Shown: positions 15,069 through 24,500 of the stretch, piece after piece
How the letters are laid out: each line of letters starts with the position of its first letter
How positions within the stretch are numbered: position 1 is the stretch's first letter
DNA from: Moorella glycerini
Lineage (GTDB): Bacteria; Bacillota; DSM-521; Neomoorellales; Neomoorellaceae
Length of the DNA: 64,000 bases
Assembly (NCBI RefSeq): GCF_009735625.1
Contig: NZ_CP046244.1
Coordinates: forward strand, 1,550,001 to 1,614,000
Direction of reading: 5' to 3'
The notes under the pieces: generated by a model
The model's database searches: none
What the model was told of the DNA's origin: nothing
The model's input: the letters and a program-made list of their open reading frames with translations, nothing else
Translations under genes and position numbers: made by a program

Positions 15069-18000
15069 TTGAAAAGAGTGAGTGCGCAATCTTTGACTAA
15101 AAGTTTTAAAAAGGCGCGCAGAGCCGTAGCCGTAGTGGCGGTCCTCGCCCTGCTTTTGGCGCTACTGCCGGCGGTGCCGGCGATGGCGACTGCAGCGAAT
15201 GTCAACGTGTCTCCAAGTTCCGGCAAGGCAGGCGCCGTTGGGAGCTATACTATTACCTTCAGTTCCGACACTTCAGTTAATCCAGGCGACCAGATCGCCG
15301 TAATTTTCCCCAGCGCGTTTGGAGACGCGAATGCCGCGGTGGAAAAGGTTACGGTAAACGGTGCAGTGTACAGCTTCAGTGCCCAGCGCCAGGCGCCCGG
15401 AGTGTGGTCCCTATACTACACTGGAAGCCAGGCTATTCCGGCGAACGTTTCCTACGCGGTTTACTTCAACAATCTAGTGAACCCCACCACAGCAGACAGT
15501 TATCAGATTACGGTCCGCGCCCCCTATCCCACCGATGCCGGGAGTTCGGCAAGTGTAACGATCACTCCAGCGGATCCTGTTAAGCTGGTGATCCAGGGTC
15601 TCACGGATGAAGACGGTAGTGCACCTGGCATCCAGATAACGGTCGGTAGCACCCAGAATTTGGTTATCACACTGGTCGACCGGTACGGCAACGTGGGCGC
15701 AGAGAACAGCACCGGCAAGGACATCCACGTAAAGCTGACCGATACCGATACCCAGGCTAACTTTGGTAGCAACCAAGAAGTCGAGGTAACAATTGCGCAA
15801 GGAGCCACGCAAAATACTGCGGCGTGGACGCCCAAGACCGCTGGCACGGTGACCATCACCGCCACCGACGTGACGGAAAACCCGAACCCGCAGATGCAGG
15901 CGGCTTCGGTGGACGCGCAGGTGCGTGCTGCCGCTCCCGCTAGCATTCTGCTGGACGGACCCAGCTATCTCGATAAGGACGCAGAGGGTGCCTATAACGT
16001 CACTTTGAAGGATGCCTATGGGAACACGGCCCCAGCACCAGCAGGTGGCATCACCGTTACCCTGGCTGCCAGCCCCGGTGATGGCGTAACTTTCACACCC
16101 AGCAGCGTTGTGATCCAAGAAGGTCAAAGCTCAGGCACCTTCAAATTCAAGAGCAGCAAGGCCGATATGTACAACATCACGGCGTCAGCTACCGGTCTGG
16201 TGCAGGCCGAAAAGAGGGTCGCCGTGGGCGTGACCGTCCTGAGTAAGCTTGCCGTCACCGCACCGGCTACGGGCGAGGTTGGTATTGCCAACGAAATCAC
16301 CATCGAGTTAAGAGACCAGTTCGACAAATCGTTTGCCGCTCCGAACGACCTGACGGTCACCCTGAGCACCGACAAAACCGGTACCTTCTACGACAAGCCC
16401 TCGAACGGTACTAGCATCCTCAGTGTAACCGTTCCAAAGGGCCAGAGCAGCGTCAAGGTCTACTACGTGCCCGGCACCAACGCCGTTGGCGCTCACAAGC
16501 TGATCTTCTCGACTGTTCAGCTTTTGAGCGACGGGCGCTCTACAGGTACCACCGTCACGGCTGAGGCCACCATCAACGTGGGCACCGGCGCTGAGCTTAG
16601 CCTCGTGGTGAGCGGGCTCAACTTCACCGCCGGCCAGCGGGGCGAGGTCACCATCACGGTTAAGGACGGCCACTACAACGACGTTCCTGCAGGCCCGAAC
16701 GGCCGTGTGGTCTACCTGGAAACCGAGAGCCCGACCGGCAAGTTCTACTCTGCTGCTGAGGGCGGCGACCCGATCACCCAGGTGACCATCCCGGCAGGGC
16801 AGGCAAGCGTGAAGGTCTACTACGTGGACACCGAGAGCTGGACCAAGAAGGCTATGGCCGACGGTAAGCTTTCATCCGCAGCTGTTTCGGATAGTGGGCT
16901 TTACAGCTACACTGTGGCCTTCCGCTCTGAGGGTGTGATTGGCTTCTCCGGAAAGGCTATCGTCAATCCGGACGAGGCCAAGGCCATCACCCTGGACATA
17001 GCGCAGCAGGATGTGAACGCGGTGCCCGATTCGATTTGGACCCAGATCGGTTCCAAGATCGGCGCCACCGACCTGATCGGTATTGCCAAGATGCGCGTCG
17101 GCGTGGTCGACCAGTACGGCAATCCTGTGCCGCAGAACACGCTGCTTCGCATCTCGGTGAAGAACGACTCGCCGTCGGCGTTCCTCTGGGTTGACTACGC
17201 GGAACTCGAGAACGGCGAGTGGGCTGAGGAACACGATGCCTGGCTCATCGTCACCGCGCCTAGCACGTACAACGTGACCGCTTCTGCGGGCGGCTTCGAA
17301 GCCGTCTCGAAGCAGGTCGTCTTCGAAGAGCCGTCCCTAGAGATCGTAGCTCCGGCTACGGCCCTGCCCGACACCCGCGTGCCGGTGATGGTAAGGCTCA
17401 CCAACCTATGGGCTTCCGGCCGTGACCTCGAGGTTGACCTTGCCACCAGCACGACGAACAGCGCCTTCTACGCTACTGATCAAACCGCGGAGCCCATCAC
17501 CCAGGCAGTCATCCAGGCATATAACAGCGAAGTCACCGTATACCTCGAAAGCGACGACCCGCTGGGCACCGCAGTTGAGCTCACCGCCTCCATCGCCGAC
17601 CTTAACCTGACGGCAAAGGCAACTATCAACCTCGGCAGGAGTGCTGATGGTACTACGACGCTGAGCCGCGGCTGGAACATCGTCTCCACGCCGTGGACGC
17701 TGGCTGAGGGCAAGAACACTATCGATCAGGTTCTGTCCCATCCCGAGTACGTAGAGCAGGCCTACGGCTACGCCAATGGGCAATGGTATCAAGTGACCAC
17801 CGCGGATCCAGCGACCATGGAACTCCGACCGCTGGAGGCGCTGTACGTGAAGCTCAAGGGTGCCACCGACGCGGCCTTCTGGGCGAGGCGCGGCCTGGGC
17901 ACGCCGCCGGTGCGGGATCTGGCGGCTGGCTGGAACCTGATCGGCAACCCGGCGAGTAGTGCAACGGGAGCGAACGAAGCTCTCTCCAGCATCACTGGCA

Positions 18001-18161
18001 GCTACGCGGTGGTGATCAACCCGGCCGGTTGCAACCAGGGTGACTGGGTCTATACCCCGCAGACGGCAACGGTACCTAACATGGAAGCTTTCCGCGGCTA
18101 CTGGGTCTACATGACCAAGGCCGATAAGTTGGCTGGCCAGGCTATGCCGCCGCTGGAGTAG
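15069..18161 (+). CDS. Large exported surface protein with Ig-like repeats
   Basis: 1030 residues. A Sec signal peptide with a basic n-region and the hydrophobic core VVAVLALLLALLPAVPAMA ends at AxA near residue 40. The mature part is a string of beta-rich, Thr/Val/Gly-rich Ig-like modules. Each carries variants of DQYGN/DRYGN/DAYGN, and several carry repeated VTIPAGQASVKVYYV-type strands. The C-terminal 170 residues have two GWN modules (SRGWNIVSTPW and AAGWNLIGNPA) ending with GYWVYMTKAD, seen in clostridial envelope proteins. No SLH or LPXTG anchor is present. TTG 15069 lies three bases after AGGAGG, so GTG 15078 is an alternative start. It is followed 14 bases later by an SLH protein gene, probably a functional pair. 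Confidence 0.85.
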   Translation: MKRVSAQSLTKSFKKARRAVAVVAVLALLLALLPAVPAMATAANVNVSPSSGKAGAVGSYTITFSSDTSVNPGDQIAVIFPSAFGDANAAVEKVTVNGAVYSFSAQRQAPGVWSLYYTGSQAIPANVSYAVYFNNLVNPTTADSYQITVRAPYPTDAGSSASVTITPADPVKLVIQGLTDEDGSAPGIQITVGSTQNLVITLVDRYGNVGAENSTGKDIHVKLTDTDTQANFGSNQEVEVTIAQGATQNTAAWTPKTAGTVTITATDVTENPNPQMQAASVDAQVRAAAPASILLDGPSYLDKDAEGAYNVTLKDAYGNTAPAPAGGITVTLAASPGDGVTFTPSSVVIQEGQSSGTFKFKSSKADMYNITASATGLVQAEKRVAVGVTVLSKLAVTAPATGEVGIANEITIELRDQFDKSFAAPNDLTVTLSTDKTGTFYDKPSNGTSILSVTVPKGQSSVKVYYVPGTNAVGAHKLIFSTVQLLSDGRSTGTTVTAEATINVGTGAELSLVVSGLNFTAGQRGEVTITVKDGHYNDVPAGPNGRVVYLETESPTGKFYSAAEGGDPITQVTIPAGQASVKVYYVDTESWTKKAMADGKLSSAAVSDSGLYSYTVAFRSEGVIGFSGKAIVNPDEAKAITLDIAQQDVNAVPDSIWTQIGSKIGATDLIGIAKMRVGVVDQYGNPVPQNTLLRISVKNDSPSAFLWVDYAELENGEWAEEHDAWLIVTAPSTYNVTASAGGFEAVSKQVVFEEPSLEIVAPATALPDTRVPVMVRLTNLWASGRDLEVDLATSTTNSAFYATDQTAEPITQAVIQAYNSEVTVYLESDDPLGTAVELTASIADLNLTAKATINLGRSADGTTTLSRGWNIVSTPWTLAEGKNTIDQVLSHPEYVEQAYGYANGQWYQVTTADPATMELRPLEALYVKLKGATDAAFWARRGLGTPPVRDLAAGWNLIGNPASSATGANEALSSITGSYAVVINPAGCNQGDWVYTPQTATVPNMEAFRGYWVYMTKADKLAGQAMPPLE

Positions 18162-18175
18162 GGGGTAGGTAAGGA

Positions 18176-20569
18176 ATGCGCAGGCAGCGCCACGTAAGGC
18201 TCTTGAGCATGTTGGTGGTCGCTGCCCTGCTCTTAGCGGTGATGGGCGGAGGGCTGGCCCTTGCGCAGGGCACGCCCTCCGCACCCGTCTTGCCGCAGAG
18301 CTTCTGGGGCAGCGTGAAGGACGCGAGCGGTAATCCCATTATCTCTGGGACCGTGGAGGCTTGGATGAGCGGCATGAAGCAGGATAGTATCGCCATCGTC
18401 AACGGGCAGTACGGCGGTCCTGGTGGTTTTGATGAAAGGTTAGTCGTTCAAGGGACAAGCGAGGAAGTAGGTAAAACCATTGAATTTTATGTGAATGGTG
18501 TCAAAGCTAATGAAACGTACCAGTACGCGCCAGGAGAAAAAACGAACCTTAACTTGACCGTAGCTGGAGCACCCCAGCCTCCCCAAGATACTACCCCACC
18601 AGCGGTGGTCAGTACGGATCCGGCTGACGGTGCCACTGGAGTTGGGGTTGATAAGACTATCAATGTAACTTTCAGTGAAAGCATTCAGGCAGGAGATGCA
18701 AAGGAAGGCGTTTTAGTTAAGGACTCCGCGGGCAACGCGGTGGCTGTGAACACAAGCATCGAGGGCAATATTCTCAATGTAAAGCCAAGCACAAGCCTCG
18801 CATACAATACCAAGTACACCGTAGCCATCCCCGCCGGCGCTGTGAAAGACGCGGCGGGTAATAACCTAGCGCAGGCCTACGTGTTCAGCTTCACCACCTC
18901 CCAGGCAGTAACGAAAGTAGAAATAAGCGTGCCTTCTGATGGCAAGCTGGACAACTTCACCATGCCGCCTGGCGCTTCCAGCGTAGTTTTGAACCAAGGC
19001 GGCGCTCAGATGGAAATCCCGCAAGGCGCTTTTAGCGGCGCAGCAGCAATCACTTTCAAGCCTGTGGATAATACTGGGCTTCCCGGCGCCAGCTCGATAG
19101 GCCAGGTCTTTGAAATAAAGATCGAGAAAGTGACCCTTTCCCAACCGGTGACCCTGCGACTGCCTGCACCGGCCGGCGATCGGGTACGGGTGTTTAAGCT
19201 GGTAGGCGGCCGCTGGGTTAACCTTGGAGGCACCGTAAGCGGTGGATATGTAGAGGTAAGCCAGAACTTTTTTAGCCTCTTCGCCGCTGCCAATGCCCCG
19301 GCACCTCCTACAGCCAGCCCGGAACCCGGCAGCTACACTGGCAGCGTGCAGGTGACCCTTTCTGCGGAATCTGGCGCCACTATCCTTTACGGGCTTAACG
19401 CTCCCCCGCAGAACACCTACACAGCGCCCATAACGCTGACCTCGAACGGTACCATCCGGTCGGTGGCAGTGAAGGACAACCTCACCAGCGATGAGGTGAA
19501 CTTTGCCTACACCGTAACCACTTCCACCGGCAGCAGCGGGGGCGGCGGTGGCGGTGGTGGGGGAGGCGGTGGCGGCGGCTCGACCACCCCTTCCACCAAC
19601 CGGGTAGAGCAGCCCATCCAGTCCAGTGCGGCGACGGTAGCTGAACTCTCCGGCGTCGCCCGCGTTGACGTGCCGGCCGGGGCGGTTTCCGGCACGGGCG
19701 CGACCATCGCCGCCGAGGTGAAAGACGACTCCCTGGCCGCCCAAGCCGGCATGCCCCTCATCAGCAAAGTCGTCGACGTGACCCTGAACAACGGTACCTT
19801 GAGCGGGCAGCTAACCATCACCCTCTACTACGATAAAAGCAAGCTCGCCGCCGATCAGCAACCTGTGGCCTGCTATTACAACGCCAGCCAGGGGCAGTGG
19901 GTGCGCCTTGAAGGTAGCGTGGACGAAAATGCCGGCACGGTGTCAGTCACTGTCGACCACCTCACCACCTTCGCCGTCTTCGCCGCGGCCAAGGAAGAAA
20001 CGCCGCCGGTGACCTTCAAGGACATGCAGGGCCACTGGGCCACCGGGACGGTCAGCCGCCTCGCGAGCATGGGCGTCATCTCCGGCTATCCAGATGGTAC
20101 CTTTAAGCCTGACATCCAGATCACCCGGGCGGAAGCCACCGCCATCCTGGCGCGGGCGCTGAAGCTGGCTCCGGGCACCGAGCAGGACCTGAAATTTAAA
20201 GACAACGCCGCCATACCAGACTGGGCCCGTGGGGTCGTCGCAGCGGCTGCCAGGGAAGGGCTGGTGAAGGGTTATCCCCAACCGGACGGCTCGGTAACTT
20301 TTGAGCCCGGCCGCTCCATCTCCCGGGCGGAGCTGGCCGCCATAGTGGTCCGCATCCTGGCCATGAAGTCGGGCGCCCCGGCGCCGGCCGAGCTCAAGTT
20401 CACCGACACGACCAGCATCCCCGTCTGGGCGCGCCGGAGTGTGGCCCAGGCTGTAGCCAGCGGAATCGTCGCCGGTTATCCCGACAACACCTTCCAGGCC
20501 GAGCGACCCGTCACCCGGGCGGAAGCCGCGGCCATGATCCTGCGCCTTCTGGATAAGATTGGAACCTAG
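18176..20569 (+). CDS. S-layer-homology (SLH) domain surface protein
   Basis: 797 residues. The signal peptide (RRQRHVRLLSMLVVAALLLAVMGG) has a likely cleavage after ALA near residue 29. Then come an Ig-like domain with TTPPAVVSTDPADGATGV (Big_5-like, about 139-243), a ZU5-like segment, a chitobiase-type beta module (TASPEPGSYTGSVQVTLSAESG) and a run of 14 glycines near residue 460. A second beta segment follows, and finally three SLH domains (about 617-797), each ending with an ITRAE or VTRAE-type motif. SLH domains bind pyruvylated secondary cell-wall polymer, so the protein is anchored to the wall, perhaps holding the upstream secreted protein. ATG 18176 follows AGGTAAGGA. Two terminators follow. 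Confidence 0.92.
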   Translation: MRRQRHVRLLSMLVVAALLLAVMGGGLALAQGTPSAPVLPQSFWGSVKDASGNPIISGTVEAWMSGMKQDSIAIVNGQYGGPGGFDERLVVQGTSEEVGKTIEFYVNGVKANETYQYAPGEKTNLNLTVAGAPQPPQDTTPPAVVSTDPADGATGVGVDKTINVTFSESIQAGDAKEGVLVKDSAGNAVAVNTSIEGNILNVKPSTSLAYNTKYTVAIPAGAVKDAAGNNLAQAYVFSFTTSQAVTKVEISVPSDGKLDNFTMPPGASSVVLNQGGAQMEIPQGAFSGAAAITFKPVDNTGLPGASSIGQVFEIKIEKVTLSQPVTLRLPAPAGDRVRVFKLVGGRWVNLGGTVSGGYVEVSQNFFSLFAAANAPAPPTASPEPGSYTGSVQVTLSAESGATILYGLNAPPQNTYTAPITLTSNGTIRSVAVKDNLTSDEVNFAYTVTTSTGSSGGGGGGGGGGGGGGSTTPSTNRVEQPIQSSAATVAELSGVARVDVPAGAVSGTGATIAAEVKDDSLAAQAGMPLISKVVDVTLNNGTLSGQLTITLYYDKSKLAADQQPVACYYNASQGQWVRLEGSVDENAGTVSVTVDHLTTFAVFAAAKEETPPVTFKDMQGHWATGTVSRLASMGVISGYPDGTFKPDIQITRAEATAILARALKLAPGTEQDLKFKDNAAIPDWARGVVAAAAREGLVKGYPQPDGSVTFEPGRSISRAELAAIVVRILAMKSGAPAPAELKFTDTTSIPVWARRSVAQAVASGIVAGYPDNTFQAERPVTRAEAAAMILRLLDKIGT

Positions 20570-20627
20570 GGAGGCCAGTAAAAGTTGCAAGAAGCAAACC
20601 AGAAATAACCGTTAAAGAAAAGGCAAA

Positions 20628-20660
20628 AGGCGGGGCAATTTAAAGCCTCGCCTTATTTTG
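20628..20660 (+). terminator. Terminator after the SLH gene
   Basis: AAGGCGGGGC (20628-20637) pairs, with one mismatch, with GCCTCGCCTT (20646-20655), followed by ATTTTG. Confidence 0.7.
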
Positions 20661-20689
20661 TTGCGGATAGTAAAGTTTGGCTGACTGTC

Positions 20690-20728
20690 CGGGGCTCCTG
20701 CTCTTTGTTAGCAGCGCCCCGGTTTTAT
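20690..20728 (+). terminator. Second terminator-like hairpin after the SLH gene
   Basis: CCGGGGC (20690-20696) pairs with GCCCCGG (20717-20723), with an inner TGCT/AGCA stem, then TTTT. With the hairpin at 20628 it closes the surface-protein unit. Confidence 0.6.
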
Positions 20729-20870
20729 ATACAGAGTAGACTGCCAGCGGCCCCTGACTTGAGTGGAATTCCCAACCGGTAAAGGCAAAATTACCGGCGA
20801 CCGGATGGCATGGATCTGGCAGATAAAAGCCGTCTGGATGACAGGACCCGCCTCAAAATATCGGGCAAAA

Positions 20871-21892
20871 TCACTGTTCCAGCTGTTTCTTCAACACGGC
20901 GATCTCGTCCGGAGTAAGCCCCGTAGCTTTAACAATGGTCTCTATATCGACGTTGAGCAGCAGCAGGTTCCGGGCTACTTCTCGTTTGCCCTCCAATTTT
21001 CCTTCCAGTTTTCCTTCCAATTTACCTTCCAGTTTCCCTTTCTGTTCGCCTTCTTTTAAGCCTTTTAACAAAGCCTGCTGTTGCATCTCTTCCAGGGTTA
21101 TTTCCAGGTTGTAAATCATCCGTTCCACCTCCCAGGGATTGCTTGCGTCCAGGATGCCGTCGATTTTTGCGCTAAAATCTCCAGGTATTCTGGGCTTGAC
21201 GACGTTCTTCAGCCAGGTCGTAAAATGGCGGAACTCATCAGGCGTGAGCCGCCTTAAAATACCTGATAGTTTCTGCAACCTTCCAACCAGGTCTTCCGGG
21301 TGCATCCTCTGGTCCAAAAGAAAGATGCCGGCTATCAGATTGGCCACCCTGATTAGCTCTTCTTCGTTGTAACGGTTGACGTCAAATAGCAGGTAGCGGT
21401 AGTCCAGAAAATGCCCGCTGAAGTCTTGGTAACCGTCTAGCATTTCTTTGAAGGAGAGCGCCGCCGTCCAGGAGCCGGCCCCGTTGTAGAGCACCGCCGG
21501 GATGATGGGCGGCAGGCGGAAATGCTTGCTCTCCCGCTCGTGCTGCGGGGTGTTGTTGTAGATTTCCCGCCAGATTTCAACCATATAGAGCAGCAGCCGG
21601 AAAGGGATCAGGTAGTCTACCGTTGACTGCAGCTCCAGCAGGACGTAAAAGATGACGTTTCTATCTTTGGTCTTGAGCCGGTAGACGATATCGGCTTCTT
21701 TCTCGCTGAAATCCTGGAGGACGTAGGACTTGTTCACCAGATGAGGTCGTCGGCGTCAATGGCCTCCACCCAGTCTTCCCGGACGAAGGTCTTCAGCAGT
21801 TCCAGGAATACCCTTTTGTCGGCCAGGAGCTGCCTGTAACCCTTGTCGTGGGGGTGGTGGGGAGGCCGGGGTTGCCCTTCATTTTCCGGCAA
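20871..21892 (-). pseudogene. Rpn-family (PD-(D/E)XK nuclease/transposase-like) gene with a one-base frameshift
   Basis: The main frame (20871-21737) encodes 288 residues with NKSYVLQDFSEKEADIVYRL and VIFYVLLELQSTVDY, the core of Rpn-type recombination-promoting nucleases. The missing N-terminus lies upstream in another frame: from TTG 21892 (after AAGGTGAT) it reads 52 codons including KGYRQLLADKRVFLELLK and EDWVEAIDADDLIW, then TGA at 21736-21734. A single missing G in TGG(G)TGAAC would restore one protein of about 340 residues. The second frame can start at GTG inside that TGA (GTGA overlap), so coupled translation is possible. A minus-strand TATAAT lies upstream at about 21918. The C-terminus has a GKLE repeat. 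Confidence 0.75.
20991..21038 (-). repeat. Four tandem 12-bp units encoding GKLE
   Basis: Four 12-base units encode GKLE four times in the C-terminal coiled part of the Rpn-like gene, followed by a related GKRE unit. Such runs change copy number by slippage. Confidence 0.85.
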
Positions 21893-22012
21893 GGGATCAC
21901 CTTCTTCTGGATTTTATTATAGCATATTTTTGTGGTATGACCGGTGGGGAGAGATATTCGCTGGCACAAAAACGCTAACGGGTGTAGCTATAGAATGCAT
22001 AAAGAAGGTTTA

Positions 22013-22459
22013 TTAGCCACCTCGCAGTTGAATGGATTTTATTTTGTAACGGAATACCCCGCCCGGTGCATTTACTTCTACTTCATCACCGACTTTTTTT
22101 AATAATAATGATTTGCCTACCGGTGATATATATGAGACATCTCTTTCCCCTATACTATTATGAAAGGGATTCACTATGCAAAACTTAAGAACTTCCTGGG
22201 TGTCCAAGTCTTGAACTTCAACTTCACTACCGATAGTGACAAAGGGGACTTGACCGCCCGCAGTTTGTGACTTATTTACATTTCTAATAAGCTGGTCAAT
22301 CTGTTTTATATAATCTTCAATAAGCTTCACAAACTCATTACGTTCTTTTGACGGCTCAGGGAAATATTGTTCAACAAGTTTATTCTTCCCTTCCTCGACT
22401 TCTACCAAGTGTTTGACTAAATTTTCAAAGGTAGCTTTCGACAAGGTAACCTTAGCCAA
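22013..22459 (-). CDS. GreA/GreB-family C-terminal domain protein
   Basis: 148 residues. The N-terminal half is helical and probably coiled-coil (KATFENLVKHLVEVEEGKNK and a helix to IDQLIRNV). The C-terminal half has the FKBP-like Gre domain: VTIGSEVEVQDLD, NPFHNSIGERDVSYISPVG and GDEVEVNAPGG. Gre factors act in the RNA polymerase secondary channel; Rnk-type relatives lack cleavage activity. This protein lacks a clear pair of acidic tip residues, so its activity is uncertain. TTG 22459 is chosen because GGGAGG lies seven bases upstream; a longer reading to 22549 has no SD. The region is clearly AT-richer than its surroundings, which suggests transfer. Confidence 0.8.
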   Translation of the reverse strand: MAKVTLSKATFENLVKHLVEVEEGKNKLVEQYFPEPSKERNEFVKLIEDYIKQIDQLIRNVNKSQTAGGQVPFVTIGSEVEVQDLDTQEVLKFCIVNPFHNSIGERDVSYISPVGKSLLLKKVGDEVEVNAPGGVFRYKIKSIQLRGG

Positions 22460-22549
22460 TTTAATTCCTCCCAGCATTTGCCCATTAAATGGAAAATCCC
22501 ATATAAAGCGTAAGGGCGCTTCGCCATAGCGGCGGAGCACCCATTTCAA

Positions 22550-22870
22550 TTACAATATACCATCAGAAACAATCATTGTCAACGGAGTATGATATTGCCA
22601 TTTAATACAAGGGGTTAAAGTTTCTGGTATTTTCAAAAACAATCCATAACAGTATCGGTAATGTACCATGGACCAAAGTGGTGTACCCCAGCCAAGGCGG
22701 GCAGCCCTGCGCTTTAACTCCCTAACGTCCTTTTCGGTAACCGGAGGGTTACCGATATTAGATAACGATGAGACTTTTCTCATCCAGATTGATAACAAAA
22801 TCGATAGACAAATTATTACAATAACCACCAACCAAAAGGATTCTCGCCATTTGTGTCGAAAACAACCCAT
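22550..22870 (-). CDS. Possible small single-span membrane protein
   Basis: 106 residues, unrecognised. Residues about 12-30 (FWLVVIVIICLSILLSIW) form one membrane span after a basic N-terminus, so the bulk would be outside the membrane. The rest contains a KDVRELKRRAARLGWGTP segment. The SD is weak. The ATG at 22870-22868 lies in the loop of an AAAACAACC/GGTTGTTTT hairpin, which could block translation. Composition is AT-rich like the adjacent Gre-like gene, with which it may be co-transcribed. It could also be non-coding. Confidence 0.4.
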   Translation of the reverse strand: MGCFRHKWRESFWLVVIVIICLSILLSIWMRKVSSLSNIGNPPVTEKDVRELKRRAARLGWGTPLWSMVHYRYCYGLFLKIPETLTPCIKWQYHTPLTMIVSDGIL

Positions 22871-22888
22871 GTGGTTGTTTTTTCTTTT
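22859..22888 (+). terminator. Terminator-like hairpin just before ftsE
   Basis: AAAACAACC (22859-22867), loop CATGT, GGTTGTTTT (22873-22881), then TTCTTTT. No + strand gene precedes it within 2 kb, so it may act as a leader attenuator for ftsE or only as a barrier. Confidence 0.6.
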
Positions 22889-22905
22889 CCCCTGGAGGTG
22901 CTGGT

Positions 22906-23598
22906 TTGAGTTTAATCCAATTTTATAATGTTACCAAGGTTTACCCGCCGCATATTACCGCTCTCGATGACCTCAGCGTGAAGATAGATAAAGGCGAATT
23001 TGTTTTCCTGGTAGGGCCCAGCGGGGCCGGGAAGACGACCTTTATCCGGCTCCTTTTCCGGGAAGAAGTGCCCACCAGGGGGCAGATTCTCATTGGCGGC
23101 CGGAGTATTGCCCGTCTAAAAAGGAGTGAAGTACCTTTTTTGCGGCGCAATATCGGCATCGTTTTCCAGGATTTCCGCTTACTACCGGAATGGACTGTTT
23201 TTGAAAATGTAGCCTTTGCCTTACGCGTGATCGAAGTTTCTCCCCGGGAAATTAAACCACGGGTCGAAAAGGCCCTGGAACGGGTGGGTTTGAGCAACCG
23301 GGCGCGGATGTTTCCCCACCAGCTGTCCGGCGGCGAGCAGCAGCGGGCGGCCATCGCCCGGGCCATCGTCAACAACCCCCGCATCCTGGTGGCCGATGAA
23401 CCTACCGGCAACCTTGACCCGGCAACATCCAGGGAAATAATGAAGCTCCTGGAAGAAATAAACTACCAGGGGACCACCGTGATCATGGCCACCCATGCCT
23501 GGGATATTGTCAACAGCATGCGCAAGCGGGTTATTGCCCTGCAACAGGGCCGGCTGGTACGGGACGACCGGGAGGGGGCCTACGGTTATGAAGCTTAG
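22906..23598 (+). CDS. ftsE: Cell division ABC transporter ATP-binding protein FtsE
   Basis: 230 residues. The ATPase half of FtsEX, which drives peptidoglycan hydrolase activation at the septum or side wall. Walker A is GPSGAGKTT, the Q-loop lies in [18 protein letters not shown], the signature is LSGGEQQR and Walker B is [12 protein letters not shown], followed by the H-loop [12 protein letters not shown] 22906 is chosen because GGAGGTG ends six bases upstream. Its end overlaps ftsX by 11 bases. A terminator-like hairpin in the leader suggests attenuation. Confidence 0.97.
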   Translation: MSLIQFYNVTKVYPPHITALDDLSVKIDKGEFVFLVGPSGAGKTTFIRLLFREEVPTRGQILIGGRSIARLKRSEVPFLRRNIGIVFQDFRLLPEWTVFENVAFALRVIEVSPREIKPRVEKALERVGLSNRARMFPHQLSGGEQQRAAIARAIVNNPRILVADEPTGNLDPATSREIMKLLEEINYQGTTVIMATHAWDIVNSMRKRVIALQQGRLVRDDREGAYGYEA

Positions 23599-24475
23599 AA
23601 CGGCCGGCTATTTTTTCAAACAGGCCGGCATATCTTTGTGGCGCAATTTCTGGATGAGCCTGGCGGCGGTGGCCAGCGTGGCCATCTCCATGTTTCTCCT
23701 GGGAGCCTTTTTGCTCCTAGTCTTTAATGTCAACTATATTGCCGCTAACCTCCAGTCCAATGTCGAAATCGCCGTTTTTCTCCAGGTTGATACCCCGCGC
23801 CAGGCAGCTTACCAGGTCCGGGACCAGGTCAAGGCCATGCCCGGCGTGACGGAGGTAACCCTGGTTCCTAAAGAAGAAGGTTTGAAGCAATTAAGCCAGC
23901 AATTTGGCGGCGAAGAGGAGCTCTTAGGGGCTACTGGCGGCGTCAACCCCCTGCCCGACTATTTGCGGGTCCGGGTGGCCGACCCGGAAACCATTCACGA
24001 AGTGGCGGGGGCTATTGCGAAGCTGCCAGGGGTGGAAAAAGTAAATTACGGCCAGGAGATTGTCGATCGCCTGTTTGCGGTAGTGCGCTGGCTGCGCTGG
24101 CTGGGAGCGGGCATTATTCTCGTTTTGGGGCTGGGGGCCCTCTTCCTGATTATCATCACCATCCGCCTGACAGTTTACTCCCGCCGGCGGGAAATCAACA
24201 TCATGAAGTATGTAGGTGCAACCGACTGGTTTATTCGCTGGCCCTTTTTCCTGGAAGGCCTTTTCTTAGGGCTGGTGGGCTCCGGGTGTGCGGCCCTGGC
24301 CATTTATGCCGGTTACAGCCTGCTCTTAACCAGGGCGGGGGCGGCCCTGGTTTTCATACCCCTCCTCAATGACCGGGGACTGTTGTTAAACAGCGTTTTG
24401 AGTCTGGTGGCCGGAGGTGCCCTGGTAGGAGCCCTGGGCAGCCTCCTCTCTATCAGGCGTTTCCTGAAGGTCTGA
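23588..24475 (+). CDS. ftsX: Cell division permease-like protein FtsX
   Basis: 295 residues with four membrane spans: one near residues 23-46 (VASVAISMFLLGAFLLLVF) and three after residue 170. A large external loop between spans 1 and 2 binds the hydrolase activator. The IRLTVYSRRREINIMKYVGAT stretch is the conserved FtsX cytoplasmic coupling helix region. ATG 23588 overlaps ftsE and is the family start ([13 protein letters not shown]). FtsX passes ATP-driven movement from FtsE to the periplasmic or wall hydrolase, here most likely the product of the next gene. Confidence 0.96.
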   Translation: MKLRTAGYFFKQAGISLWRNFWMSLAAVASVAISMFLLGAFLLLVFNVNYIAANLQSNVEIAVFLQVDTPRQAAYQVRDQVKAMPGVTEVTLVPKEEGLKQLSQQFGGEEELLGATGGVNPLPDYLRVRVADPETIHEVAGAIAKLPGVEKVNYGQEIVDRLFAVVRWLRWLGAGIILVLGLGALFLIIITIRLTVYSRRREINIMKYVGATDWFIRWPFFLEGLFLGLVGSGCAALAIYAGYSLLLTRAGAALVFIPLLNDRGLLLNSVLSLVAGGALVGALGSLLSIRRFLKV

Positions 24476-24500
24476 TCTAGCGCAGAAGGGAGGTGAAGCC

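Noticed and set aside
20991-21038. CRISPR-like array
   Set aside because: Units are only 12 bases, without spacers, and encode an in-frame GKLE repeat.
20763-21059. 98-codon + strand frame with a Phe-rich end
   Set aside because: It is the reverse of the GKLE repeat of the Rpn-like gene.
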